From contig NZ_CP047029.1 of the NCBI RefSeq assembly GCF_009796805.1, positions 4,230,001 to 4,294,000 on the forward strand: 64,000 bases of DNA, given 5' to 3'. Under the pieces are notes generated by a model. It searched no databases. It was given only the letters and a program-made list of their open reading frames with translations, and was not told where the DNA came from. Each line of letters opens with the position of its first letter. Within the stretch, counting starts at the first letter, position 1. This document shows, one piece after another, positions 57,578-64,000 of the stretch. The stretch comes from Algibacter sp. L1A34. Its GTDB lineage: Bacteria; Bacteroidota; Bacteroidia; Flavobacteriales; Flavobacteriaceae. Position numbers and translations under genes: made by a program.

Positions 57578-58120
57578 ATGAAGTTGTTTTTATTCACATT
57601 AATGTTAGTTTTTGCTTCAAAAGTAGGTTTCAGCCAAAACAAAGTAACAACTGACACATTAATTGAATGGAATAAATCAAGAAAATTGAAATGGACTGAC
57701 TTTAAAGGAAATCCACCTGAAGATAAGTTCATTACAATCGCAGAAACTCAGTGCTATATAAGATATATAGAAAGTTTTTATGATAATAATAATATCCCAA
57801 AATTCACACTGAAATGTTACTTTGGTAAAAACCAATCTTGGACTATTGTTTCTGATTTAGAAACATTAAAACATGAACAATTACATTTCGACCTTTGGGA
57901 ACTTGTTACTAGACAAATTAGAAAAGCATTTTCGGATTTAAACAACAAATCCGAGAAAAATATTTCCGTCTATTATGAAAAATATACCGAATTGATGCAT
58001 TATGGTATAGAGTTGCAAAATCAGTATGACAACGAAAGCTATTTTAGTGAAAAAGGACAAAATTATTGGAATAGTAAGATTTTGAGCGAACTTAAAGAGT
58101 TGAATAATTATGAACTTTAA
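57578..58120 (+). CDS. Secreted protein with HExxH motif (cassette 1), possible zincin
   Basis: The 180-residue protein has a signal peptide (MKLFLFTLMLVFASKVGFSQ) and a HEQLH motif at residues 99-103 followed by FDLWELVTRQIRKAF, the pattern of a zinc-dependent hydrolase helix; it resembles the DUF922 predicted metalloproteases. A third zinc ligand is not obvious. It is the only gene of the first cassette; the ATG is 29 bp after the cassette start, and the stop is 12 bp before the cassette end core. Confidence 0.65.
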   Translation: MKLFLFTLMLVFASKVGFSQNKVTTDTLIEWNKSRKLKWTDFKGNPPEDKFITIAETQCYIRYIESFYDNNNIPKFTLKCYFGKNQSWTIVSDLETLKHEQLHFDLWELVTRQIRKAFSDLNNKSEKNISVYYEKYTELMHYGIELQNQYDNESYFSEKGQNYWNSKILSELKELNNYEL

Positions 58121-58132
58121 AAATAAAAGTAC

Positions 58133-58272
58133 TGTACACAACACAGTATATAAAAAATTGCTATTTTTAGCTTAACCAATGTGAGTTGCTTTGTTTGCTT
58201 GCATCTGATTTTCCTTCGGAAAATCCTCGCACTCAAACACGCAACTTTCCATATACATAAACGTTACCACAC
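58133..58272 (+). repeat. attC-like site 1
   Basis: The 140-nt site runs from TGTACACAAC to GTTACCACAC. ACAGTATATAAAA near the left end faces CATATACATAAAC near the right end (GTATAT pairs with ATATAC). Inside, AGTTGCTTTGTTTGC faces GCACTCAAACACGCAACT, and the tip is GATTTTCC-TTC-GGAAAATC (58207-58225). The single strand can thus form one long hairpin. Confidence 0.7.
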
Positions 58273-58283
58273 ATACTACTGTT

Positions 58284-58802
58284 ATGGATATAATAGATTA
58301 TAAAGATATTGATGATTTGATACTTAATTTACCTGAAAATGAAATTGAGTCGCTTTCAAATGCTTCGGATTCAAGAAGAAAATCTATATATTACTGTAGA
58401 GCTTTAGGATTAATAAAACGACATTATAAATACCCTGCACAATTCGTTTTAGATGAGAAAGGATTTTTAGTAATAGAAGATGGTGGAATAAAAAAATATT
58501 TAGATAAAATTAGGAAAGACAAAGACTTAGATACAGCTATCAAGGAATTAACTCATAACAATCTTCGTAAAGAGGTTGCTGTTTCAGTTTTTCTTGTAAT
58601 TCTAGGTACGGTTTTAGGATACGCTCCTGTCTTTTTGAGTGAAGATAAAACGATAGAGGTAATAGAATCGCTGTCCACATCATTGCAAAAATCAACCAAC
58701 TTAAATACCAGTTACCAAAACGAAGTTCAACAAATGTATTTAGAAATAGATTCTTTAAAAACTGAATTAGACTCATTGAATAATAATAATAATAATAATT
58801 AA
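58284..58802 (+). CDS. Hypothetical membrane protein with coiled-coil tail (cassette 2, first gene)
   Basis: The 172-residue protein has a soluble N-terminal part of about 95 residues (YYCRALGLIKRHYKYPAQFV), one membrane helix (AVSVFLVILGTVLGYAPVFL) and a C-terminal coiled-coil-like tail ending in a run of seven Asn coded by AAT repeats. No family is recognised. A helix-turn-helix-like N-terminus plus a membrane anchor occurs in some toxin or defence genes, but nothing is proven. Confidence 0.6.
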   Translation: MDIIDYKDIDDLILNLPENEIESLSNASDSRRKSIYYCRALGLIKRHYKYPAQFVLDEKGFLVIEDGGIKKYLDKIRKDKDLDTAIKELTHNNLRKEVAVSVFLVILGTVLGYAPVFLSEDKTIEVIESLSTSLQKSTNLNTSYQNEVQQMYLEIDSLKTELDSLNNNNNNN

Positions 58803-58870
58803 TAATCTGACTTTACTCGTGTGCAACTGTTACGTGCGACTGACAAAACTAACTGTGAAAAATAAATATT

Positions 58871-59236
58871 ATGGGATTTAAAAACGGAATAGGTAAAAGT
58901 ATAAAATCTATAAACCCTTCGGTATTTAATGTTAAATTACCTAATAAACCTTTACCTGAATTAAATGATGACCTCATAAATATAAAACCAAAAACAATTA
59001 CCAATAATTTTAACAATTCAAAAATAGGAGTTATTATTCAAGATTCTGATTTAGATAAAAGCCCTATAACAAACAACGTAAAAGCTGAGCCTAACAATAA
59101 CCCTGAGCAAAAATCATCAGTAAAAAAAATACTAGATTCTTTAACTAACAATAAGCTATTTATTTTAATTATAACACTTGTCGTTGAAGAAATCACTATC
59201 GGTAAAATTTGGAAATTCATTTTAAATATGTTTTAG
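58871..59236 (+). CDS. Hypothetical small protein with C-terminal membrane helix (cassette 2, second gene)
   Basis: The 121-residue protein is Asn/Lys/Pro-rich in its first 90 residues and ends with a hydrophobic segment (LFILIITLVVEEITIGKIWK, then FILNMF). No family is recognised. It shares the cassette with the preceding membrane protein; the 68 bp between them contain a motif also found in the ORF-less cassette. Confidence 0.5.
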   Translation: MGFKNGIGKSIKSINPSVFNVKLPNKPLPELNDDLINIKPKTITNNFNNSKIGVIIQDSDLDKSPITNNVKAEPNNNPEQKSSVKKILDSLTNNKLFILIITLVVEEITIGKIWKFILNMF

Positions 59237-59251
59237 GTATAAATAAAAAAC

Positions 59252-59390
59252 GTGTGGTAACACCATATATAAATAATAAGAGCCTTTGTTACCTAAATTA
59301 ATAATTAGACTATCTGTTTAATTTGTTCTTTATACGAATAGCTTTATATATTTTAGCTCTTACTATTCATATATTTTAACGTTGTGTGTA
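59252..59390 (+). repeat. attC-like site 2 (divergent stem)
   Basis: The 139-nt site runs from GTGTGGTAAC to GTTGTGTGTA. Ends keep the pattern AACACCATATATAA and CATATATTTTAACGTT. The stem is different from the other sites: ATAATAAGAGC faces GCTCTTACTATT, and AAATTAA faces TTAATTT. The TTCC/GGAA tip is absent, but length is the same as in the others. Confidence 0.65.
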
Positions 59391-59425
59391 ATACCAGCAA
59401 AAACCGATTACCAAAAACTACCAAA

Positions 59426-60607
59426 ATGAAAAAACTTCTTTTAATAACATTAAGTCTATTTCTTTTCCTTAGTTGTAAGAAAACCGATAAAGAAATTTTA
59501 AATGAAACAATTTCTCAACTTACTTCTATAACGAATATAGAATATGATGTAATTATTGAAAATGTTAACAAATCACATAATCAAAACATAAAAGAAAGTG
59601 CCACTTGTTATTTTGATTTTTCTAGTAAAGACACACTTATAGGTTCTAAATATCATTTCAATGTAAATAATTATGGAGAACAAGTATTTAATGGAAAACA
59701 AGAATTCAGTAGTCAAAATAAAGAGGAACTTGTTTTATACAATGAGTATCCAAATAAAAGGCAAGTAAGTAGTTCTATGTTTATGTTTAATTCTTTTTTT
59801 ACACTTCGTAAAATTCTCCCTGAAATTATTCAAGATTCAACAATTAAGATAGGACAAGCTCAAGACACGATACTTCTTGATAAAGAGTGCTATAAGTTTG
59901 ACATATTAATGAAAGGAAAATTCATCGGTATTGGTGGAGAGATTTTAAAAGGAAAAAAACAAAAATTAACTGACTCAATAAATTATGTCTTATTTATATC
60001 TAAAAAGGATTATTTACCTATTCGCTTTGGAAATATACAACCTAAAAATCAAGGTCATAATTATTCAACATTTTCAAATTATAAAATACCAAATACTAAA
60101 AATGATTCTATTTGGAATTATTCTAGATTTCCAAAAGAGTATTTAAGGTCTACATACAATGATTATTATGACGGACTAAGGAAAAAAAATAAAAACTGGA
60201 TTGGCACGGAAGCACCTGATTGGGAATTATCCGATTTAGAAGAAAAACCCATCAAGTTTTCAAACTTAGATAAAAATATGGTTTTACTTGAATTTTGGTT
60301 TCCTTATTGTGGAGGTTGCGTTCAAGCAACTCCCATTTTAAATGAAATTCAAAAGAATTATAAAGACAAGGGATTATCAATTTATGGTATTGAGTTTACT
60401 AATACACCTGCCAAAGCTTTACTAGAATATTCGGAGAAACAAAATGTAGAGATTTCTACATTGTATAATGGAAAAAATGTATCCAAAGATTATGGAGTTT
60501 ATGCTGCACCTACATTCTTTTTAATTGATAAAAAAGGAGAAATAATTTATACAAGCGTTGGATTGAATAAAGAAAAATTAATTGAAGAAATTGAAAAAAA
60601 CATATAA
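59426..60607 (+). CDS. TlpA-like thioredoxin-fold lipoprotein (cassette 3)
   Basis: The start at 59426 gives a lipoprotein signal (MKKLLLITLSLFLFLSCKK, Cys17), preferred over the in-frame upstream start that lies inside the attC-like core. The N-terminal 240 residues are unrecognised; the C-terminal domain is thioredoxin-like, with NWIGTEAPDWELSDLEEKPI, FWFPYCGGCVQATP (redox Cys295/Cys298), and the cis-Pro in YAAPTFFLI. It is predicted to reduce or carry thiols in the periplasm. The length is 393 residues. Confidence 0.85.
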   Translation: MKKLLLITLSLFLFLSCKKTDKEILNETISQLTSITNIEYDVIIENVNKSHNQNIKESATCYFDFSSKDTLIGSKYHFNVNNYGEQVFNGKQEFSSQNKEELVLYNEYPNKRQVSSSMFMFNSFFTLRKILPEIIQDSTIKIGQAQDTILLDKECYKFDILMKGKFIGIGGEILKGKKQKLTDSINYVLFISKKDYLPIRFGNIQPKNQGHNYSTFSNYKIPNTKNDSIWNYSRFPKEYLRSTYNDYYDGLRKKNKNWIGTEAPDWELSDLEEKPIKFSNLDKNMVLLEFWFPYCGGCVQATPILNEIQKNYKDKGLSIYGIEFTNTPAKALLEYSEKQNVEISTLYNGKNVSKDYGVYAAPTFFLIDKKGEIIYTSVGLNKEKLIEEIEKNI

Positions 60608-60625
60608 TTTAAAAGATAAAAGTAC

Positions 60626-60765
60626 TACACACAACACAGTATATAAAAAATTGCTAGTTTTATCCTAAACCAATGTTAGTTGCTTTGTTTGCTGGCTTCT
60701 GATTTTCCTTCGGAAAATCCTCGCACACAAACACGCAACTTTCCATATACGTAATCGTTATGCAC
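60626..60765 (+). repeat. attC-like site 3
   Basis: The 140-nt site runs from TACACACAAC to GTTATGCAC. It is nearly identical to site 1 across its interior, including the tip GATTTTCC-TTC-GGAAAATC and CATATACGTAATC before the GTT, although the flanking cassettes are unrelated. Confidence 0.7.
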
Positions 60766-60784
60766 AAGCAAAAACCAACCGTAA

Positions 60785-61891
60785 ATGAATAATATAATAA
60801 TCGGAAACGGAATAGATATTCAGTTTGGCGGATTTGAATACACAAACAAAAGCATAATTGAAAGAGCGTTATTATATTTAAAAACTGGCGATTATTCATC
60901 AGAAGTTTATACTAAAGAAATTGAAACTTGGATTTATATTCTATATTCAGTTGTTCCTGACTTTCTAAATGGAGATTACGACCAATTAGCCGTAATGAAA
61001 GACGAAAAAGAAGAATTAGATAGTTTCAAACGGAACTATTCAAAAAATACATCTATTTCGGAAATTGGCTTTGAATACTATTTTTTATTAAATGAATTGC
61101 ATTGTCGGAAAAATAAAATCACAAATCCTGAACGATACTATTTTCAAGAGTTTTTAAGAAGGCTATTTTTAGACTCTATATTTAATAAAGGAAAAATTAA
61201 CAAATTGTATTTAAAATTTCCTACCGAAGTTACTAATTACATCAAGTCTTACGATAACATTTTTACAACGAACTATGACAAAAATGTGGAATTAGCAACA
61301 GGAAAAAAAGTGCTATATCTTCACGGAGCATTTCACGTACTTGACCCTGTTTATGATTCAAACAGTTTTAGAAATCGGTTATCTGATAAACCTGCTGAAA
61401 AAACACCCATAATTAAAGGTTTTGAACATACATTTTCAAATGCAATAACTGGAAGTTCTGGAGCATTTAAACTTTTTTCAGCAAATCAACCTGAATTGGC
61501 TAATTCTGCAATAGAAAAATTTGCCAAAGGAATGAAAGAAAATCCAGAATTAAGTATTCAAATGGAGGAATGGAAAAATTCAGATAATGATTTAGTAAAA
61601 AAACTTTATGAAGCTGTTACTTTAAAAAAGAAAGAACCCGATTTAGAATTTTCAATTGATTATTCAGTTAATAAATTAAAATCAATTAAAGGAAAAATAA
61701 CATTTATAGGTTTATCACCAAATAATGATTCTCACATAATGAAAATTATAAAAGAAAATATAAATGTGGACACTATTGAGTTTTACTATTTTGATAAAAA
61801 GGAATCTATTGACATAAATCTGTTTTTTAATAACAAGAAAGTAATAACTGAAAATATAATTGAATTATGGAAAAGAAAAGCCAGTGCATAA
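60785..61891 (+). CDS. AbiH/SIR2-like protein, candidate phage-defence gene (cassette 4)
   Basis: The 368-residue protein has the layout of AbiH-type and SIR2-like NAD-binding proteins: NNIIIGNGIDIQFGG at the N-terminus, FTTNYDKNVELATGKKVLYL at about residues 160-179 followed by HGAFH, and ITFIGLSPNNDSHIMKII near residue 312. AbiH proteins give abortive-infection phage resistance in other bacteria. Family match is by motif; activity is inferred. The stop codon TAA lies inside the cassette-end core GTGCATAAC, so the attC-like site supplies the end of the gene. Confidence 0.7.
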   Translation: MNNIIIGNGIDIQFGGFEYTNKSIIERALLYLKTGDYSSEVYTKEIETWIYILYSVVPDFLNGDYDQLAVMKDEKEELDSFKRNYSKNTSISEIGFEYYFLLNELHCRKNKITNPERYYFQEFLRRLFLDSIFNKGKINKLYLKFPTEVTNYIKSYDNIFTTNYDKNVELATGKKVLYLHGAFHVLDPVYDSNSFRNRLSDKPAEKTPIIKGFEHTFSNAITGSSGAFKLFSANQPELANSAIEKFAKGMKENPELSIQMEEWKNSDNDLVKKLYEAVTLKKKEPDLEFSIDYSVNKLKSIKGKITFIGLSPNNDSHIMKIIKENINVDTIEFYYFDKKESIDINLFFNNKKVITENIIELWKRKASA

Positions 61892-62021
61892 CACCGTATA
61901 TAATTTATTGCTGGCTTCTCGCCTACTTACGAAAGTCCTCTCGGACTTTCTTGGTCGGTAATTATTTACTAAATTAGTTGCTTGAAACACGCAACAAACC
62001 ATATACAAACACGTTGCCAAC
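61884..62021 (+). repeat. attC-like site 4 (variant tip)
   Basis: The 138-nt site runs from GTGCATAAC to GTTGCCAAC. It keeps AACACCGTATATAA and CCATATACAAACAC at the ends and TTGC/GCAA in the stem, but its hairpin GAAAGTCC-TCTC-GGACTTTC replaces the TTCC/GGAA tip and sits nearer the left side. Confidence 0.7.
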
Positions 62022-62052
62022 AAGCTAAAAACAGAACGCTAAAGAAAAACAA

Positions 62053-63030
62053 ATGCTACTATATAAACCGAAAGAGGACATTTTTGGAAATACTTTAGAA
62101 ATTCATTATTGGTTTGGAGACAATTCTCATTCAATGGATGCTTCTGTAGCTAATCGTTGCGATTACGAAATTTTAGGAATAATAAAGGAAATTTCAACTT
62201 TATTATTAGTAAACATAGAAATTGAAACTGAACCTTTAGGAGAAGGTGGTTTAAGGAAATGGCTTAAAGTAATCACAAAAGGAGAGAACAAAAATGCGAC
62301 AATTACAACTGCGGTTGTTGTTGCTTTAGTTACTACTCTATTGACAACACCACTTGCCAAAATTTCTGAAAATATAATTGATAAAATATTTGAAGATACC
62401 GAACTTAAGGATTTAGAAAAGGAGAAAATAAAACTAGAAATTCTAAAATTAAAACAAGAGACTTCAAATAAATTAATTAATAACTCTCTTATCAAAAAAA
62501 AGAAATCAAATTTTTATGAAACTTTAGAGAAATATCCAAAAGTCAAAAAAGTTTCTTACCAAATTTCTAATGAGGAAAAAACAATAAAAACAAAAGACAA
62601 AATAATTGAGAAAACCGATTTTAAGAAATTCATTTTAACATCAAATGATTTAGAACCTATAAAAAACGAAAATGCAATTATTGAAATAATATCACCTGTT
62701 TTAAAAAAGGGAAAATTTAAATGGACAGGATATTACAATGGAGAATCAATCTCTTTCAATATGCAATCAAATGAATTTAAAACTCTAGTTCAAAACGGAG
62801 AAATTGAATTTAAAAATGGTTCTTCTATAAACTGTTTTTTAATAATAAGGAAAAAAGTAAATAATGAGGGAATTGAAACAATTGCTGGTTATGACGTTGT
62901 GAGAATTAACCATTATTTTGAAAATGACAAACCAATAGAAACAAAAGAAGGAAAAAAATACAGACAAAAGAAAGAAGCAGATGAAAGACAATTTGATTTA
63001 TTTGCTTCGAATAATGATAATATGAAATAA
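62053..63030 (+). CDS. Membrane protein of unknown function (cassette 5)
   Basis: The 325-residue protein has an N-terminal domain (IHYWFGDNSHSMDASVANRC at about 17-36, then ETEPLGEGGLRKWLKVI), a hydrophobic stretch (ATITTAVVVALVTTLLTTPL near 83-102), a coiled-coil segment and a C-terminal domain of beta character (GKFKWTGYYNGESISFNM). I cannot name a family. The combination of a sensor-like soluble domain, a membrane segment and a second soluble domain occurs in defence-associated genes, but this is only a possibility. Confidence 0.6.
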   Translation: MLLYKPKEDIFGNTLEIHYWFGDNSHSMDASVANRCDYEILGIIKEISTLLLVNIEIETEPLGEGGLRKWLKVITKGENKNATITTAVVVALVTTLLTTPLAKISENIIDKIFEDTELKDLEKEKIKLEILKLKQETSNKLINNSLIKKKKSNFYETLEKYPKVKKVSYQISNEEKTIKTKDKIIEKTDFKKFILTSNDLEPIKNENAIIEIISPVLKKGKFKWTGYYNGESISFNMQSNEFKTLVQNGEIEFKNGSSINCFLIIRKKVNNEGIETIAGYDVVRINHYFENDKPIETKEGKKYRQKKEADERQFDLFASNNDNMK

Positions 63031-63036
63031 AAGCCA

Positions 63037-63173
63037 GTTGGCAACACCGTATAAAAATAATTGCGGTTTAGTGCTTAATCAAAGGTCGTTGCGTGTTTGT
63101 AACGTCTGATTTTCCTTCGGAAAATCCTCGCATACAAACCCGCAACTATTCTTATACATAAACGTTAGCGCAC
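63037..63173 (+). repeat. attC-like site 5
   Basis: The 137-nt site runs from GTTGGCAAC to GTTAGCGCAC. AATAATTGCGG faces CCGCAACTATT, GTTGCGTGTTTG faces the ACAAAC/CGCAAC segment, and the tip is again GATTTTCC-TTC-GGAAAATC. Ends: AACACCGTATAAAA and TATACATAAACGTT. Confidence 0.7.
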
Positions 63174-63503
63174 ATTGCTCACTCAGCTCAAAAAAAACAA
63201 TAAACCTTCTCAAAGTATTTTAAAAACAATTACTAAAACTTACTCAATTGATTTTTGTCAAATCAAAACGCAACTGTTACCTAAGTCTGATTTTACTCTC
63301 GCAAACTAAAATTAAATAAAAAATTAAACCGACTTCTGACAAAGCAATACGTAAAGTTTACGCGCAACTGACTTAACTCTTGTGTTTAAAAAATTCTGAC
63401 TCTTGCCAAACAATACGAAACTGTTGCTTCGGACTTTTCTTTGTTGCGTGAAAAAATCATATTTAAATACTCTTGTGAGAAAAACATAACAACGTGCGCT
63501 AAC
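63164..63503. other. ORF-less cassette (cassette 6)
   Basis: The 340-bp cassette from GTTAGCGCAC to GTGCGCTAAC has no plausible open reading frame; the longest is about 24 codons on the minus strand. It holds repeated words CAACTGTTAC, TCTGATTTTACTC and CTGACTCTTGCC, one of which also occurs in cassette 2 (58806-58835). It may carry a promoter or a small RNA, or be a decayed cassette. With the flanking sites it explains the 708-bp gene-free stretch 63031-63738. Confidence 0.55.
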
Positions 63504-63632
63504 ATTGTATAAAAATAATGCGTAATTTAGTGCCTAATCAAGACTAAATGCGTGTTTGCATGCATCTGATTTTCCTTCGGAAAATCCTCGCACACAAACT
63601 ACGCACTATTCTTATACGTAAACGTTGGCAGT
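63494..63632 (+). repeat. attC-like site 6
   Basis: The site runs from GTGCGCTAAC to GTTGGCAGT. AATAATGCGTA faces TACGCACTATT, ATGCGTGTTTGC faces the GCACACAAAC segment, and the tip GATTTTCC-TTC-GGAAAATC is shared with sites 1, 3 and 5. The matching end of the next cassette is outside the window. Confidence 0.7.
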
Positions 63633-63738
63633 AATTTAAAAAAAATCTGTTAACTAATTGAAATTAAGACTTTACTCATTACATATTTTCTATAAAAGCG
63701 AATTGAATTAAATTGGACTAAATTATAAAAAACCGAAT

Positions 63739-64000
63739 TTGAAAAAATATATACTTCTGATTTTATTACTCAACTTTGGAATTGGAATCGCTCAAACTGA
63801 ATTTCCATTTTACGAACAAATTGCGTTTGACTTTTATCATTCAAAAATAATCGACTCTTTTCCGACCAAAAAGAAAGTAAAAGTTTATCCTTATGTTATG
63901 GATTTCCATCCTTCTGGAAACGCATTCTCATATCCGAATTGTTTAGGAGTAACTTGGAAAGGTAGCGGACAATTTAAAAAATTAGAATCTTATGTGGAAA
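63739..64000 (+). CDS. Exported hypothetical protein, N-terminal part (cassette 7, cut by window edge)
   Basis: From a TTG at 63739 the frame reads a signal peptide (MKKYILLILLLNFGIGIAQ) followed by TEFPFYEQIAFDFYHSKIID and continues to the window end (87 codons). The TTG start is preferred because it opens the signal peptide; no ATG lies near. No family is recognised from this part. It is the only gene visible in the seventh cassette, 115 bp after the cassette start. Confidence 0.65.
   Translation, partial: MKKYILLILLLNFGIGIAQTEFPFYEQIAFDFYHSKIIDSFPTKKKVKVYPYVMDFHPSGNAFSYPNCLGVTWKGSGQFKKLESYVE

Larger units (their letters stand above)
57549..64000 (+). mobile_element. Integron-like cassette array (at least six cassettes, continues past the window)
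   Basis: Six cassettes follow each other in the same orientation. Each begins with GTT plus a private 6-8 bp sequence and ends with the exact complement ending in AAC: GTTGTGTACA/TGTACACAAC, GTTACCACAC/GTGTGGTAAC, GTTGTGTGTA/TACACACAAC, GTTATGCAC/GTGCATAAC, GTTGCCAAC/GTTGGCAAC, GTTAGCGCAC/GTGCGCTAAC; the last is cut. Between them lie six sites of 137-140 nt, each starting AAC-ACnGTATA and ending TATAC-nnAAnC-GTT. This is the arrangement of integron cassettes and attC sites. No integron integrase is seen in the window, and the cores do not fit GTTRRRY. Confidence 0.75.

Noticed and set aside
58540-58776. Minus-strand ORF of 78 codons inside cassette 2
   Set aside because: It lies fully inside the plus-strand membrane-protein gene and its hydrophobic look mirrors the other strand's membrane helix.
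58770-58800. AAT repeat coding seven Asn at the end of a cassette gene as a phase-variation tract
   Set aside because: It is a triplet repeat at the extreme C-terminus, so length changes would only add or remove Asn.
58806-58870. Possible collapsed attC site (AACTGTT) splitting cassette 2 into two
   Set aside because: The GTTACGTGC after it has no complementary end, and the outer ends GTTACCACAC/GTGTGGTAAC match each other, so one cassette is the simpler reading.
62163-62495. Minus-strand ORF of 110 codons inside cassette 5
   Set aside because: It shadows the plus-strand gene; the Ser/Ile-rich composition is what the complementary strand of Lys/Asn-rich coding gives.
58133-63632. CRISPR array as an explanation for the repeated sites
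   Set aside because: Repeats are about 138 nt, variable inside, and separated by whole genes; there are no short unique spacers and no cas genes.

Overview
The window reads as the chromosome of a marine-type member of the Flavobacteriaceae (Bacteroidota). The sequence is AT-rich, several promoters match the Bacteroidota -7 box TAnnTTTG, and family-typical genes are present: a T9SS-sorted secreted protein, DUF6452/DUF6048 proteins, a CCC-motif membrane protein and a TonB-dependent receptor. I assign it to family level only.

Region 1 (1-6412) is an N-acetylglucosamine utilisation block, nearly all on the minus strand: LacI regulator, sodium:solute symporter, nagA, an FHS-type sugar permease and the start of nagB, with a divergent CBM9-like protein. 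An 11-bp sequence repeated in front of the symporter and in the lacI/CBM9 intergenic region is a candidate LacI operator. Region 2 (about 6460-8755) is the remnant of a mobilisable element: a BfmA/BtgA-type mobilisation protein whose natural start codon looks mutated, and a tyrosine integrase broken by a stop codon and a frameshift, lying beside tRNA-Pro and tRNA-Ser.

Region 3 (9056-57297) is core genome: PgpH-type HD phosphodiesterase, thiolase, NlpC/P60 peptidase, gyrA, clpC, M48 protease, msrB, type II NADH dehydrogenase, lpdA, aroQ, xerD, a PAS histidine kinase, rny, zapA, M23 peptidase, a TonB-dependent receptor, cysteine desulfurase, Smr protein, a T9SS protein, rocD, rlmD, an ECF sigma factor and uvrA. 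Between zapA and rny is a structured, terminated intergenic RNA that fits 6S RNA. msrB and the neighbouring DUF1572 gene each carry a one-base insertion that breaks the reading frame.

Region 4 (57519 to the end) is the most unusual part. Immediately after uvrA lies an array of at least six same-orientation cassettes separated by six attC-like sites of almost constant length (137-140 nt). Each cassette starts with GTT plus a private sequence and ends with the reverse complement of that sequence ending in AAC, and each linking site can fold into a long hairpin. This is the architecture of an integron cassette array, but the core sequences depart from the classical GTTRRRY consensus and no integron integrase is visible. 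Cargo includes a secreted HExxH protein, small membrane proteins, a lipoprotein thioredoxin, an AbiH/SIR2-like candidate phage-defence protein, a membrane protein of unknown function, an ORF-less cassette and a truncated secreted protein. A 26-bp palindrome and a consensus -7 promoter box sit exactly at the head of the array.
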